Below are positions 1 through 7,127 of a stretch of 16,217 bases of DNA, one piece after another. The stretch covers positions 1-16,217 of the forward strand of contig JBCCFX010000075.1 of NCBI GenBank assembly GCA_039029515.1. Reading direction: 5' to 3'. The notes beneath the pieces are model-generated. The model searched no databases. It was given only the letters and a program-made list of their open reading frames with translations, and was not told where the DNA came from. A program made the translations under genes and the position numbers. Each line of letters begins with the position of its first letter. The first letter of the stretch is position 1. This DNA is from JBCCFX01 sp039029515. Lineage in GTDB: Bacteria > Planctomycetota > Phycisphaerae > Phycisphaerales > SM1A02.

Positions 1-177
1 GCCATTCAGCACGGCATGTTGCCGCCGACCATCAACCTGCACGATCCGGATCCAGATCTCGATCTCGATTACGTCCCGAACGAGCCTCGCCAGGCACCGG
101 TGGATGTCTGCCTGTCCAATAGCTTCGGGTTTGGCGGCCAGAACGACACCTTGATCGTGCAACGGTTTACGGACTGA
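1..177 (+). CDS. fabF: 3-oxoacyl-[acyl-carrier-protein] synthase II, C-terminal fragment
   Basis: This is the last 58 codons of a gene that begins before the window. The product condenses malonyl-ACP with a growing acyl-ACP in fatty-acid elongation in the cytosol. The recognisable part is the C-terminal thiolase-fold motif SNSFGFGGQN (residues about 40-49 of the fragment), the glycine-rich NSFGFGGxN loop of FabF/FabB enzymes, followed by the usual short ending VQRF. The preceding HGMLPPTINL and the VDVCLSNSFGF spacing also fit FabF. The catalytic cysteine and histidines lie outside the window, so activity cannot be judged. The family could also be another KAS-II-like synthase, but the ending is typical of FabF. 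Its stop is four bases before the panC start, which suggests co-transcription. Confidence 0.85.
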   Translation, partial: AIQHGMLPPTINLHDPDPDLDLDYVPNEPRQAPVDVCLSNSFGFGGQNDTLIVQRFTD

Positions 178-181
178 ACCC

Positions 182-1015
182 GTGGTTCCGACCGTCATCA
201 CCACAGCTGAAGAGCTTGCGCCGTATCACGAATCATCGTTCGTGCCCACGATGGGCGCGCTGCACGCCGGCCACTTCGCCTTGATCGAAGCTGCCGTCGC
301 GACCGAACTGCCGGTGATCGTGAGCATCTTCGTGAACCCGACGCAATTCGGGCCGGACGAGGATCTTGATCGCTATCCGCGCACCCTTGAACAGGATGTG
401 ATGAGCGCGGGTCGATACGGCGCGGATGTGATTTTCGCGCCGGATGTCGAGTCGGTCTATCCGACGGATGATGCGATTGACGTGCCGTCGCTGCCGGACG
501 TTGCGACGCAGCCGCGCTTGGAAGAGAAAGTTCGCCCCGGTCACTTTGAAGGCGTGTTGCAAGTCGTGGCGCGCTTGTTTGATCTCGTCCGGCCGCGGTA
601 TGCGATCTTCGGCGAGAAGGACTATCAGCAACTGCTCAGCATCGCCGCGATGGTGGATGAAGCGTACGAGTCAGGACGCTGGGGTGAACTGGACATTCTC
701 GGTCACCCGACGGAGCGCGACCTCGATGGGTTGGCACTGAGCAGCCGGAATCAGTATCTCAATGCGCATCAGCGTGCGCGGGCGCTGGGATTGAATCGGG
801 CGTTGAAGGCGGCGATCAACACGACATCGCCGGATGAAGGCGAATCGCAGATGAAGAAGATCCTGCGCGCGCACGATGTCCGGCCTGATTACGCCGTGAT
901 TCGACACGCCGAGACGTTGATGCCGATCGACTCGCTCGATGAACCGGCGCGAGCGTTGATCGCCGCGCGTGTCGATGATGTTCGGCTGATCGACAACGGC
1001 CCGGTCAGGGAGTAG
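182..1015 (+). CDS. panC: Pantothenate synthetase (pantoate--beta-alanine ligase)
   Basis: The product joins pantoate and beta-alanine using ATP to make pantothenate, the precursor of coenzyme A, in the cytosol. At 277 residues it has the usual length. Visible motifs are the nucleotidyltransferase HxGH signature in VPTMGALHAGH (residues 21-31), VNPTQFGPDEDLDRYPR (51-67), the KVRPGHFEGV substrate loop (116-125), FGEKDYQQL (143-151) and LSSRNQYL (186-193), all in the order expected for PanC. The start is GTG at 182, four bases after the upstream synthase stop. No strong Shine-Dalgarno site is seen there, so translation may be coupled to the upstream gene. Nothing appears missing from the active site. 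Confidence 0.96.
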   Translation: MVPTVITTAEELAPYHESSFVPTMGALHAGHFALIEAAVATELPVIVSIFVNPTQFGPDEDLDRYPRTLEQDVMSAGRYGADVIFAPDVESVYPTDDAIDVPSLPDVATQPRLEEKVRPGHFEGVLQVVARLFDLVRPRYAIFGEKDYQQLLSIAAMVDEAYESGRWGELDILGHPTERDLDGLALSSRNQYLNAHQRARALGLNRALKAAINTTSPDEGESQMKKILRAHDVRPDYAVIRHAETLMPIDSLDEPARALIAARVDDVRLIDNGPVRE

Positions 1016-1212
1016 CGGAGAGGGAAGAGCGAAAAGGCCTTCAGCCATCTGCCTTCTGCCATCTACCTCATCTCCTCCCGTCCGATAAAGCCGGCCTTGA
1101 CGACCGTGCACGCCTCGCCTCGCCCCAGAGGACCTTCACGTTCCCCTAACCCCTTACAAAAGCGTTGTTTCCGCGCATTGATCGCGAGATTGTGGCATTC
1201 GCGTCATAGGAT
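1016..1212. other. Intergenic region between panC and nadD
   Basis: This 197-base gap shows no convincing gene. It holds a short direct repeat of GCCATCT (1044-1050 and 1058-1064) separated by GCCTTCT, and a palindromic AAGGCCTT at about 1035. A TAGGAT box at 1207-1212 could be a -10 element for nadD, but no matching -35 box was found at normal spacing. No clear terminator with a T-run was seen. Confidence 0.4.
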
Positions 1213-1896
1213 GTGGCCGTGAAAGACGAATCCGGGACCATGCTGATCTACGGCGGCAGCTTTGATCCGCCGCACGTCGCGCACACGACGCTTCCCCCAC
1301 TGGTCGCAGACCTTCTGGGGTGTACGCGCATCCTTTATGTGCCGGCGGCGATCAGCCCGCACAAACAGGATCAGTCACCCGCGAATCGGCACCATCGCCT
1401 CGCGATGCTCGCGATCGCACTCGCCGATGTCCCGAATGCCGACATCTCCACGCTCGAGTTCGACCGCGAAGGTCCGAGTTACACGATTGACACGCTTCGC
1501 CAGCTCCGTGCAATGCACTCGCCATCGGTTCGGTTTCGACTCCTGATCGGCGCGGACCAGGCATTGTCATTCCACCGATGGAAGGACTGGAGCGCCATCA
1601 TCGAACTCGCGACGCCAGTGGTGATGCTGCGCCCCCCGCTGACCGAAGACGTCTTTCGCGCACAATTGATCGAACAGTACGGCGAAGATGAAGCAACACA
1701 CTGGCTCGACTGGACCGTGCCGGTGCCGCTCATCGATGCCAGTTCCACGGGAATCCGCGCCGACCTCGCACACGGCGTAACGCCCACCGACGTAATCGAT
1801 CCCGCGGTCGTGTCGTACATTCGACGCGAAGGCCTCTACGGCGCGCCGAGCGCTCTTCCTGCCAAGACGCCATCCACCGCTAAGATCAAGTCCTGA
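1213..1896 (+). CDS. nadD: Nicotinate-nucleotide adenylyltransferase
   Basis: The enzyme transfers AMP from ATP to nicotinate mononucleotide, giving deamido-NAD, the penultimate step of NAD synthesis. Counting from GTG 1213 the protein has 227 residues. The family signature GGSFDPPHVAH is at residues 14-24, followed by ISPHK (47-51), SYTIDTL (89-95), the GADQ motif (113-116), the SSTGIR ribose/phosphate motif (177-182) and the C-terminal V-x-YI-x4-LY pattern (200-209), all typical of NadD. The start is uncertain. GTG 1213, GTG 1219 (with AGGA seven bases upstream) and ATG 1240 are all in frame, and ATG 1240 would begin right at the usual family N-terminus (MLIYGGSFD). About 18 residues at the C-terminus (APSALPAKTP...) lie beyond the usual family end. 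The stop codon touches the stop of the opposing ankyrin gene. Confidence 0.95.
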   Translation: MAVKDESGTMLIYGGSFDPPHVAHTTLPPLVADLLGCTRILYVPAAISPHKQDQSPANRHHRLAMLAIALADVPNADISTLEFDREGPSYTIDTLRQLRAMHSPSVRFRLLIGADQALSFHRWKDWSAIIELATPVVMLRPPLTEDVFRAQLIEQYGEDEATHWLDWTVPVPLIDASSTGIRADLAHGVTPTDVIDPAVVSYIRREGLYGAPSALPAKTPSTAKIKS

Positions 1897-3753
1897 TCAC
1901 GGCTGTCGAAGCAATGCAATAATATCCGCAGACAACGGCCGACATCGCCTGCACGCCATGCGCTCCTCAAGCAATGTCGATAGCGTCGTGCCATCATTGG
2001 CAATCACCGATCGATCCGCGCCGCGTTCCACGAGCGCCTGCACCGCATACGGCGAGCCGTGCTCAATCATGTGCATGAGCGTCGTCCAGCCCTCGTGATC
2101 CGTCGCGTTGATGTCGTCGGTGCCCTCGATCAACAGGTCGATCAACGTCCGATCCGACGTGATTCGCTTACCTTGATAACACATGAGCGGCGTTCGCCCC
2201 TCCGCATTCACCGGCGATCGGCTGACACCGCGACCGATCAACTCAATGGCACGTTGCTGACCGGTGAAGCCGCGCGACATCGCGTGATGCAGCGCGGTCA
2301 TGCCATCGCGATCGGCCTGATTGATATCCGTCACATACGCCCAGAGGAGATCAAACGCAGCGTTGTGCCGATTGAGCACCGCATGCATGAGCGGCGTGCG
2401 CCCGAGATCGTCAGCCGCATCGGGATCAGCGCCGGACTCAAGGAACACGCGAACCGGATCGACATGGCCTTGACGGACAGCCATGATCAATCGTGTCTGG
2501 CCATCACCAGCGGCTCCTTCGAGGTTCGCGCCCTGTGCAATGAGTTCGAGAATGATCGAACGCTGATATCGACGTGCGGCAATGTGCAATGGCCGGGTTC
2601 CCGCGGGCACCTTGCCGACCTGGTCAAGTTTCAGTTCTTCGGTCGTTCCGGCTTCGAGCGAAGCGCCTCGTCGGGTGCAGTACTTGATGCCTTCGAGGAA
2701 CGATGCATCAACCGCGCAGTGCAATGGCGTCAAGCCGGTGTCCGATGTCTGCAAGGCGCTGAAGCCGAGTGATTCGATGTAGCGGATCACTTCGAGATCC
2801 CGAGCGTACATCGCATGATGAATCAGGCTCATGCCGGCGACATTGGTCGTGGTGACGTCGGCACCGCGATCGACGATCATCTGCAGGAGCGCGACATCAT
2901 CAGTTCGTGCCACCATCGCCAACGCGGTGGTACCGCGCGGACTCGTGGCTTCGAGGTCGGCGCCGCGCTCGACCAACAGTCTGGCGATCGCCTTGCCATC
3001 CTGCACTTGCTGTTGCGCTCGCTCCACATGAACCGTTGTCCCGAGTTGCCGCTGCCAGAACACGTAATTCTGATTTTGCCACACGCGAGTGATGGCGCGC
3101 ATGAGTAAAGTCAGTCCATTCTTGTCAATGTGGTTGATGTCGACGCCATGACGAAGAAACGCTCGCACGATTTCCGGCGTGGAATCCGACACCGCTTTTT
3201 CCAGCGCGGATCGCCCCTCGGAACTGCCTTCATTCGGATCAGCACCATGCTTGAGGAGCAGCTCCACGCATTCGAATGATCGCCCGCTGACTGCACTGGT
3301 CAGCACCGAACGTTCTGAGTTGTCCAGCGGCTTGAACCGTGCCCGCTCGGTGAGCAATCGATCCAGCACCTCAACTTCACCTTTGTACGCCGCCATATGC
3401 AGAGTCGGGCCAACCGGCATCACGGAGAAATCCACACCCGGCAGCGTGAGGATTCGGTCGACGACATCAATACGACTGCTCCGAATCGCATGTCGAATCA
3501 TGCGCGCATCGGCAGATGCCGGATCGAATCGAGCGCCGGCGTCGAGCAGCATCTCAAACGACGTGAAATCTCCACGTCGCACCGCCATGGTGAGTGCGCG
3601 CCGATTCCGTCGGCCGGGCGCTTCGAGATCCACGCCGGCATCGATGAGTTCCTGCAACGTGACATAGTCCCCGTTGCCAACTGCATTGTGCAGGTCGTTG
3701 GCATGGACGGTGGAAGTGAGGCACAACAGGATGGTGATGAACAGTGTGCGCAT
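1897..3753 (-). CDS. Secreted ankyrin-repeat protein (third gene of the triplet)
   Basis: This 618-residue protein has a signal peptide (residues 1-18, ending TVHA, no lipobox) followed almost entirely by ankyrin repeats, so it is probably periplasmic or exported and acts by protein binding. Recognisable repeats include VELLLKHGADPN (163-174), LLVERGADLEA (259-269), MIVDRGADV (292-300), GLTPLHCAVDA (340-350), GTRPLHIAA (385-393), VFLESGADPDAADDLGRTPLMHA (436-458) and ALVERGADRS near the C-terminus. An aromatic, charged stretch (about 222-255, containing YVFWQRQLG) interrupts the repeats at a place where the two sibling proteins also have a non-ankyrin segment. The ATG at 3753 starts the same MRTLF(I/V)TILL signal peptide as its neighbour. 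It is the longest of the three paralogs. No enzyme domain is visible, and the partner and role are unknown. Confidence 0.9.
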   Translation of the reverse strand: MRTLFITILLCLTSTVHANDLHNAVGNGDYVTLQELIDAGVDLEAPGRRNRRALTMAVRRGDFTSFEMLLDAGARFDPASADARMIRHAIRSSRIDVVDRILTLPGVDFSVMPVGPTLHMAAYKGEVEVLDRLLTERARFKPLDNSERSVLTSAVSGRSFECVELLLKHGADPNEGSSEGRSALEKAVSDSTPEIVRAFLRHGVDINHIDKNGLTLLMRAITRVWQNQNYVFWQRQLGTTVHVERAQQQVQDGKAIARLLVERGADLEATSPRGTTALAMVARTDDVALLQMIVDRGADVTTTNVAGMSLIHHAMYARDLEVIRYIESLGFSALQTSDTGLTPLHCAVDASFLEGIKYCTRRGASLEAGTTEELKLDQVGKVPAGTRPLHIAARRYQRSIILELIAQGANLEGAAGDGQTRLIMAVRQGHVDPVRVFLESGADPDAADDLGRTPLMHAVLNRHNAAFDLLWAYVTDINQADRDGMTALHHAMSRGFTGQQRAIELIGRGVSRSPVNAEGRTPLMCYQGKRITSDRTLIDLLIEGTDDINATDHEGWTTLMHMIEHGSPYAVQALVERGADRSVIANDGTTLSTLLEERMACRRCRPLSADIIALLRQP

Positions 3754-3757
3754 GTCC
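3554..3757 (-). other. Out-of-frame read-through tail of the middle ankyrin gene
   Basis: This is the part of the middle ankyrin frame that follows the GGA codon aligned with the sibling gene's TGA stop. It encodes 67 residues rich in His, Arg and Cys (it begins GHAHTVHHH) with no resemblance to ankyrin repeats. The same DNA encodes the signal peptide and first repeats of the next gene in another frame. The tail is therefore best read as a by-product of stop loss rather than a selected domain. Whether it is translated is not known. Confidence 0.6.
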
Positions 3758-5179
3758 GGGAGAAGGCTGGATGGTCAATACATGTTGAGCTTGGTCGTTC
3801 GTGTTCTGCACAGGATCTTTGATTGCATTCTCCCGAGAAGTCGTCGTCCTGCCTTTTGCCATCAGCATTTCAGCGATCTCGCTTCGCTCCATGCGCTCCG
3901 CAATCATCAATGGAGTTTCGCCATCAGCAGTCGTGGCACTGACGTCCATTCCATGCCCAAGGCAATAGCGGATCATCCAGTCACTGCCATGTGCCGCGGC
4001 AATGTGTAGCGAATTTGAACCCGCCGGAGTCGACCGCAGATAGATGCGAAACTGACCTGAATTCAATTCATCGTCTAGTCGTGCGCCGGCTCGAATACAC
4101 GCGTCTGCGGCATCAACATTCGACATACGAATTGCGACGTGCAATGGTGATATCCGATGTGGATTGGAGTCTTCGGTCAACGAAAGCCCCATGAGTTCGA
4201 CCCAACGAAGGACATCCACATCCTGGGCACACATGGCATGATGCGCAAGAGTCAAGCCGTCCGTGCATGTCTCATACGGATCGAGACCCTCATCTTCCAT
4301 GATTTGCACGAGTCGCTCGTCGCCAACCTGTGTGGCGGCCTGCATGAATGAGAGCTGTGACTGGGGTAGTTCCGTCAGGTCGGCGCCAGCACGAATCAAC
4401 AACTCGACAATCTGACACTGTGCGGCGGTATTCGTACGTGCTCGCTCAAGTTGCTGCCAATCACCGGCATCGTAGAATCGATCGTACGCGAAGTGATGCC
4501 GCACAACCGCATCATGCATGACTTTCGCGACGAGTGACTTGCGATCATGCGTTTGCGTATCTGGATCCGCCCCGTAGACAAGCAACATTTCAACCGCTCG
4601 AGGAGAGGCGTTCAGTGCAGCACGCTCCAGAATAGATACAGCACGCGCTTCTCGTGCATTCGGATTGGCGCCAGCGTGAAGCAGTCGCAGCATCACCTGA
4701 AGGTCTCTCGTCTTCCAAGCGTGCAAAGCCGTATCTGCAACGAACTGATGCAGGCCATCGTCGTCGGCCAACATGAGCATCTCGTACACAATGGTCGCAT
4801 CTGATGTTCTTGAAGCACTGTAGATTGTCTCACGAATCACATTCGCGCTTAGATTGCTCAATGGCTGCAACACAAGCAGACGACTTGCGATGCTGTGGTC
4901 GACGAGACGCGCTGCACGGACAAGCACTTCAGCATCGCGCGTCCTCGGGTCAAAATTTGCGCCTGCATCCAGAAACACCGGCACCAACTTGATCTGCTGA
5001 GAAGTGTTGAGCAGTGTGATGGGGCGAACGCCAAACTCGTCTTTTGCGTTCACGTCAGCGCCTGCTTCGATCAGTGCCTTGACGCGTTCGTTCTCGCCGG
5101 CGCGAATCGCATCATGCAATTCACCCGCGTGAACGGTGGAAGTCATGAGCAGCAGGATGGTGACGAATAGTGTGCGCAT
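3554..5179 (-). CDS. Secreted ankyrin-repeat protein with lost stop codon and truncated repeat domain (middle gene)
   Basis: The reading frame gives 541 residues from ATG 5179, which opens the shared signal peptide MRTLFVTILLLMTSTVHA. An upstream in-frame ATG at 5287 would place the signal peptide internally and is rejected. Ankyrin units include VKALIEAGADVNAKDEFG (34-51), MLLVYGADPDTQT, LLIRAGADLTEL, the shared LAHHAM segment and SLHIAAAHG...DGETPLMIAE. Relative to both siblings it lacks about the last 85 residues of repeats: after LMAKGRTTTSREN the sequence jumps to a tail ending QPSP. At the position where the sibling upstream of it has EPSP followed by TGA, this gene has GGA (3755-3757). 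It therefore continues for 67 codons, out of frame, inside the next gene. Without that change it would end at 474 residues. It may be a decaying paralog, but the frame has no internal stop. Confidence 0.75.
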   Translation of the reverse strand: MRTLFVTILLLMTSTVHAGELHDAIRAGENERVKALIEAGADVNAKDEFGVRPITLLNTSQQIKLVPVFLDAGANFDPRTRDAEVLVRAARLVDHSIASRLLVLQPLSNLSANVIRETIYSASRTSDATIVYEMLMLADDDGLHQFVADTALHAWKTRDLQVMLRLLHAGANPNAREARAVSILERAALNASPRAVEMLLVYGADPDTQTHDRKSLVAKVMHDAVVRHHFAYDRFYDAGDWQQLERARTNTAAQCQIVELLIRAGADLTELPQSQLSFMQAATQVGDERLVQIMEDEGLDPYETCTDGLTLAHHAMCAQDVDVLRWVELMGLSLTEDSNPHRISPLHVAIRMSNVDAADACIRAGARLDDELNSGQFRIYLRSTPAGSNSLHIAAAHGSDWMIRYCLGHGMDVSATTADGETPLMIAERMERSEIAEMLMAKGRTTTSRENAIKDPVQNTNDQAQHVLTIQPSPGHAHTVHHHPVVPHFHRPCQRPAQCSWQRGLCHVAGTHRCRRGSRSARPTESARTHHGGATWRFHVV

Positions 5180-5180
5180 G

Positions 5181-6854
5181 TCAGGGGGACGGTTCTGCCG
5201 AGAGAAGACGATTGACGATCGCATCGGGCAACTGGAGCGGACGGAATCTGTTTCGCCGGTCAATGCGATCGCGGAGACTTCGACCATCGTCCGGCAGAAT
5301 CGTGGGATCAGCCCCGAGGTCGAGCAGAGCTTCGATCGCGCGGCTCGGCCCGCTCGAAATCATGTGAATGAGCGCCGTCCGTCCTTCGCCGTCTGTTGCA
5401 TTGACTGCTTGCGTGCGCAGCGCCATGCGACGATAGATGTCCGGTATCGGGTCAATCGGCGTGCGATACACCATCAACGGCGTCAAGCCATCTCGATTGG
5501 CCAGATCAACATCAGCGTCGGCATCCAGCAGCAGGCTGATGCTCTGGTCGGCACGGTGGTAGGACGCGAACAGCAACGGTGTTTCGCCGTGATCCGTTTG
5601 CGCATTGGCCGATGCTCCGTGCTCGACAAGCAGTCGAACAATGTCAGGCCATGCCTGCTCAGCCGCAAGGTGAAGAGCGCGTGAGCCGGCCGTCAGCTGG
5701 TCCTCGCCCTTCGGATCGAACACGATGTCGGTCGTCAACGCTGCTTCGATGCTCACACCATGGTCAAGACAGTACAGAACGGCGTCTCGATTGGCCGCGC
5801 GCACCGCGCAATGCAGCGCCGTGATCCCGTTCTTGTCGGCCGGACGGAGCACCGTGAATCCCAGTGACTCAACGAACTGAATCGCACTCAAGTCATTGGC
5901 CCACATTGCATGATGGATGAGGGTACGACCACTGTCGTCGACGTACGCCGGTTCGGCCCCTTGATTGATGAGCATCTGCATCACATCGATCGCGCCGGTT
6001 CGAGCTGCTCGGTGCAGAGCTCGATTCTTGTGTTCAAGAGAGAGCCCCGGATCGCCCGGCTGATTCAAGAGGAAACGCGCAACGTCCAGCCGAGGCTTCA
6101 TCTGTTCCCGAACCCACTTCGCCGCCTCTGCTGGCGGCGCGTTTCGAGTGAGCACGGCCAAGCGCCCGATCCAGATCTTGTTGACGACACTTGCGAGCGC
6201 AACTTCCACGTAGCATTTTCCTGATTCGGTCAGTCCATGTGGATCGACGCCATGCGCGATGAAGAGTTCAATAACATCGCGTGCACCTTCTTCTGCCGCA
6301 CGCTCCATCGCCGTTTGTCGAGCCACAACATGAAGCGGTTCTGCGCCGTGCTCCAAGAGCCATTTGGCGGGGGCAACCTGATTGTCGCCGGCAGCAAACG
6401 CGAGTGCGTGGTGAACATTCTCGTCGTCCAGATCGTGTATGTCCTGATGGACAACGAGCTCCTGAACAACTTCGAGAGCGCCTTTCGAAGCACCGAAGAG
6501 CAACGCACGCTGTGCGACTCCATATTGCAACGAGCCGCGATGCTGCTGGAGATACTGCAGTGTCAGATCACTGCGCTTGATGAAGAGCAGCAACGGAAGG
6601 ACTTCACCGTGACGAGACGGCACAAAATTCGCCCCGGCATCAAGCAGCATCGCCGCGGCCCGCGCATTGTCGTGCCACATCGCCGTGGCCAACGGATCTT
6701 CACCGTTCGTATCGATCTCAGACAGATCAGCGCCTGCCTCGATCAGCGCCCTGACCCGTTCGTGATCGCCGGCGCGAATCGCATCATGCAATTCACTCGC
6801 GTGAACGGCGGAATTGAAGCACAACAGGATGGCGATGAACACGGCCCGGATCAT
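5181..6854 (-). CDS. Secreted ankyrin-repeat protein (first gene of the triplet)
   Basis: This 557-residue protein starts at ATG 6854 with signal peptide MIRAVFIAILLCFNSAVHA, which aligns with the two downstream paralogs. An ATG 12 codons upstream (6890) is less likely because it would add a charged stretch in front of the signal peptide. Ankyrin repeats include VRALIEAGADLSEIDTNGEDPL (35-56), MLLDAGANFVPS, LFIAHGVDPHGLTESG, MLINQGAEPAYVDDSGRTLIHHAM, GITALHCAVRAA, RALHLAAEQ, LLVEHGASANAQTDHGETPLL and ALLDLGADPTILPDDGRSL. A non-ankyrin stretch with KIWIGRL sits mid-protein as in the siblings. It ends EPSP-TGA, and after one base the next gene begins (TGACATG), so translation of the second gene is probably coupled to it. 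It is the first gene in reading order, so any promoter should lie in 6855-7127 on the minus strand, but no clear one was identified. Confidence 0.9.
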   Translation of the reverse strand: MIRAVFIAILLCFNSAVHASELHDAIRAGDHERVRALIEAGADLSEIDTNGEDPLATAMWHDNARAAAMLLDAGANFVPSRHGEVLPLLLFIKRSDLTLQYLQQHRGSLQYGVAQRALLFGASKGALEVVQELVVHQDIHDLDDENVHHALAFAAGDNQVAPAKWLLEHGAEPLHVVARQTAMERAAEEGARDVIELFIAHGVDPHGLTESGKCYVEVALASVVNKIWIGRLAVLTRNAPPAEAAKWVREQMKPRLDVARFLLNQPGDPGLSLEHKNRALHRAARTGAIDVMQMLINQGAEPAYVDDSGRTLIHHAMWANDLSAIQFVESLGFTVLRPADKNGITALHCAVRAANRDAVLYCLDHGVSIEAALTTDIVFDPKGEDQLTAGSRALHLAAEQAWPDIVRLLVEHGASANAQTDHGETPLLFASYHRADQSISLLLDADADVDLANRDGLTPLMVYRTPIDPIPDIYRRMALRTQAVNATDGEGRTALIHMISSGPSRAIEALLDLGADPTILPDDGRSLRDRIDRRNRFRPLQLPDAIVNRLLSAEPSP

Positions 6855-6911
6855 GTCATCACAATCTCGCAGACCGTCACGGAAATGCAATGGGAAACTG
6901 GGCTGTGAGCT

Positions 6912-6932
6912 ATGGGCGATGGGCGATGGGCA
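6912..6932. repeat. Period-7 tandem repeat (ATGGGCG x3)
   Basis: Three head-to-tail copies of ATGGGCG, the last ending in A instead of G. It lies in the divergent gap between the ankyrin operon and rimO and is too short and simple to be a CRISPR. The following bases (6933-6966) continue as loosely repeated GGGA/GAGCT words. Confidence 0.75.
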
Positions 6933-6967
6933 GTGAACCGGGAACTGGGAGCTGATAGCTGAGCTGT

Positions 6968-6992
6968 GTAGGGCGGGGGCTGTGCCCCCGCC
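6968..6992 (+). repeat. REP-like palindrome with 5' GTAG
   Basis: GTAG (6968-6971) is followed directly by a perfect 9-bp stem GGCGGGGGC / GCCCCCGCC (6972-6980 and 6984-6992) with a TGT loop. GTAG or GGAG at the foot of a hairpin is the hallmark of REP elements that RAYT transposases act on. There is no T-run after the stem, so it is not a typical rho-independent terminator. A second unit in inverted orientation lies 45 bases further on. Confidence 0.6.
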
Positions 6993-7036
6993 TGTTGGTC
7001 GTTGATCGTTCTTCGTGATCCACGCCGCTCGAAGAT

Positions 7037-7062
7037 GCCGGGTTCAGCAGGACCCGGCCTAC
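7037..7062 (-). repeat. REP-like palindrome with GTAG, minus orientation
   Basis: Read on the minus strand this is GTAG followed by stem GCCGGGT, an eight-base loop CCTGCTGA and stem ACCCGGC (7 bp, perfect). It has the same GTAG-plus-hairpin layout as the unit at 6968 but faces the other way, forming an inverted pair like a BIME. The loop and stem sequences differ from the first unit, so the two may belong to different subfamilies. Confidence 0.55.
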
Positions 7063-7072
7063 AGCCTCATCA

Positions 7073-7104
7073 CCCGAATCCCGAATCCCGAACCCCGAAT
7101 CCCG
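7073..7104. repeat. Period-7 tandem repeat (CCCGAAT, about 4.5 copies)
   Basis: Copies of CCCGAAT at 7073, 7080, 7087 (ending C) and 7094, with a single extra C before the fourth, then a partial CCCG at 7101. It ends nine bases before the TACAAT box of rimO. It has no spacers, so it is not a CRISPR array. Confidence 0.75.
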
Positions 7105-7112
7105 CTCCGTCC

Positions 7113-7118
7113 TACAAT
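7113..7118 (+). promoter_or_regulatory. Candidate -10 box (TACAAT) of rimO
   Basis: TACAAT matches five of six bases of the housekeeping sigma consensus. It lies nine bases before the ATG at 7128, so a transcript starting at the usual distance would have almost no leader. The same TACAATGC string occurs upstream of lepA at 13451. No convincing -35 box was found 16-18 bases upstream, so the call rests on the -10 box alone. Confidence 0.4.
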
Positions 7119-7127
7119 GCTCCCTTC

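Noticed and set aside
2059..2772. 237-codon open frame on the plus strand inside the third ankyrin gene
   Set aside because: The opposite strand encodes clear ankyrin repeats. This frame has no motif and reflects the repeat codons read backwards.
6972..6992. Rho-independent terminator
   Set aside because: The stem is strong but has no T-run on either strand, and it lies between divergent operons where no transcript needs to end.
6912..7104. CRISPR array
   Set aside because: The heptamer repeats have no spacers and the repeat unit is far too short.
7002..7127. N-terminal extension of RimO by 42 codons
   Set aside because: The extra codons run through the REP-like hairpin and the CCCGAAT repeat, giving a Pro/Asn/Ser-rich peptide, and the usual family start matches ATG 7128.
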